From NCBI RefSeq assembly GCF_037265215.1, contig NZ_CP147737.1:4682001-4746000 (forward strand): DNA of 64,000 bases. The letters are read 5' to 3'. The first letter of the stretch is position 1, and each line of letters begins with the position of its first letter. This DNA comes from Xenorhabdus griffiniae. Its GTDB lineage: Bacteria; Pseudomonadota; Gammaproteobacteria; Enterobacterales; Enterobacteriaceae. This document shows positions 63,393 to 64,000 of the stretch, piece by piece. The notes beneath the pieces were generated by a model, which ran no database searches, was not told the DNA's origin, and saw only the letters and a program-made list of their open reading frames with translations. Position numbers and translations under genes: made by a program.

Positions 63393-64000
63393 CTATTTTG
63401 ATTCAGCTAATTTCCGTTGCTGTTGATTCCAAATAGAATTTTCCGGCATTTGTACACGAACGGAAATAAATCTACCACTGGGAATATCAATTGGGTCGCC
63501 GTCGGCATAGCCCTCACGTACATTTCTGGCGAATGCGGGGGCATCTGCATGTTCACGGTGATAGGTCATCAATTTGATTGAACCGTCGGGTAACACGCGG
63601 TAATCGACCCAAATCAACGGTAATTTATTTTTGCACAGCGGTATCTCAACCCCACCATCGACTCCGCCCCATGCGGCATCGGCATTGAATCCCAGCACGT
63701 TTTTGATGAGATAAATACCCTCGGACAAACGCTCCACGATAGCACCTTCAGACTCGTTATTGGTTTCAAATTTACCCTCACGCCAAATTTTGATAATGGG
63801 CGAGGCTAATTTCAGGTAACCATCCCCGGTTATCCAGCAATTAGCGCCTAAAACGATGGCGGTTCCTTTGCCTTCCGGAAAGCGCACATCATGCCATTGG
63901 GAATTATTCCAAGTGTACGCTATGTGGGGACCGCCTTTTGTTGATTTCAATGCAATAGCTGCATTTCCCGACTGACAGTACACTTCGTTCGTCACAGTTA
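63393..64000 (-). CDS. Alternative tail-fibre C-terminal region, reversed (partial at the right edge)
   Basis: The minus-strand frame is open to the right edge of the window, so the gene or gene end starts beyond 64000. The GTG at 63995 is probably internal. The visible 200 residues (SGNAAIALKSTKGGPHIAYTWNNSQWHDVRFPEG, then WVDYRVLPDGSIKLMTYHREHADAPAFARN, YADGDPIDIPSGRFISVRVQMPENSIWNQQQ) look like the C-terminal receptor-binding module of phage tail fibres. Reversed fibre ends next to a fibre gene with a crossover site point to an invertible cassette. Confidence 0.8.
   Translation of the reverse strand, partial: TVTNEVYCQSGNAAIALKSTKGGPHIAYTWNNSQWHDVRFPEGKGTAIVLGANCWITGDGYLKLASPIIKIWREGKFETNNESEGAIVERLSEGIYLIKNVLGFNADAAWGGVDGGVEIPLCKNKLPLIWVDYRVLPDGSIKLMTYHREHADAPAFARNVREGYADGDPIDIPSGRFISVRVQMPENSIWNQQQRKLAESK

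Overview
The window looks like a chromosomal segment of an insect-associated member of the Morganellaceae, most likely Xenorhabdus or a close relative such as Photorhabdus. This rests on gene content and order, not on a database search. The left part follows the enterobacterial order waaC-waaF-hldD / kbl-tdh / yibQ-envC / yibN-secB-gpsA-cysE / trmL. The O-antigen locus lies between trmL (yibK) and cpxA, the site known for Proteus and Providencia. IS630, IS5, IS1 and IS256 debris and a P2-like prophage complete the picture.

Layout. (1) 1-12.6 kb: the end of a probable LPS-core gene, a frameshifted mig-14, two heptosyltransferases, the heptose epimerase, the threonine-to-glycine pair kbl/tdh, the cell-division regulator envC with yibQ, and the yibN-secB-gpsA-cysE run. 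gpmM and grxC, which sit here in E. coli, are missing. (2) 12.6-36.5 kb, read leftward: an O-antigen operon with a sigma-70-like promoter and a JUMPstart/ops leader (36362-36522). The order is rmlB (one-base deletion), rmlA, rmlC, an SDR gene, wzx, [IS5, IS630], an acetyltransferase, a GT2, wzy, a GT4, [IS1/IS630 chimera], a GT4, manC, manB, wbaP, [IS256 and IS630 remnants], licD, licA, licB, licC, trmL. The genes predict a Wzx/Wzy O unit started by Gal-1-P (WbaP), containing mannose and possibly rhamnose, O-acetylated and decorated with phosphocholine. (3) 36.6-39.4 kb: cpxA-cpxR divergent from cpxP with a perfect CpxR box. (4) 39.5 kb to the right edge: a P2-family prophage with int, C, cox, early genes, a Dam/PAPS-reductase-like pair, the gpA replication initiator, a reversed accessory gene, cos, Q-P / O-N-M-L-X, a lysis module with nested Rz/Rz1, R-S-V-W-J-I-H, tail-fibre assembly, and a reversed alternative tail-fibre end. 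The F, E, T, U, D and ogr region lies beyond the right edge.

Most interesting points. First, a complete licDABC phosphocholine pathway sits in the O-antigen operon, and the licA reading frame breaks at an A8 run, so a one-base slip would restore a roughly 297-residue kinase. This suggests phase-variable or decaying phosphocholine display in a possible nematode symbiont, where phosphocholine is a host-type epitope. Second, the prophage carries a Dam plus Fe-S PAPS-reductase-like pair with the cysteine layout of DndC-type proteins. Third, a reversed orphan gene lies at the P2 tin/old accessory position next to cos. Fourth, a Gin/Cin-type recombination site lies inside the tail-fibre gene, with an opposite-strand fibre end downstream, the signature of an invertible host-range cassette.
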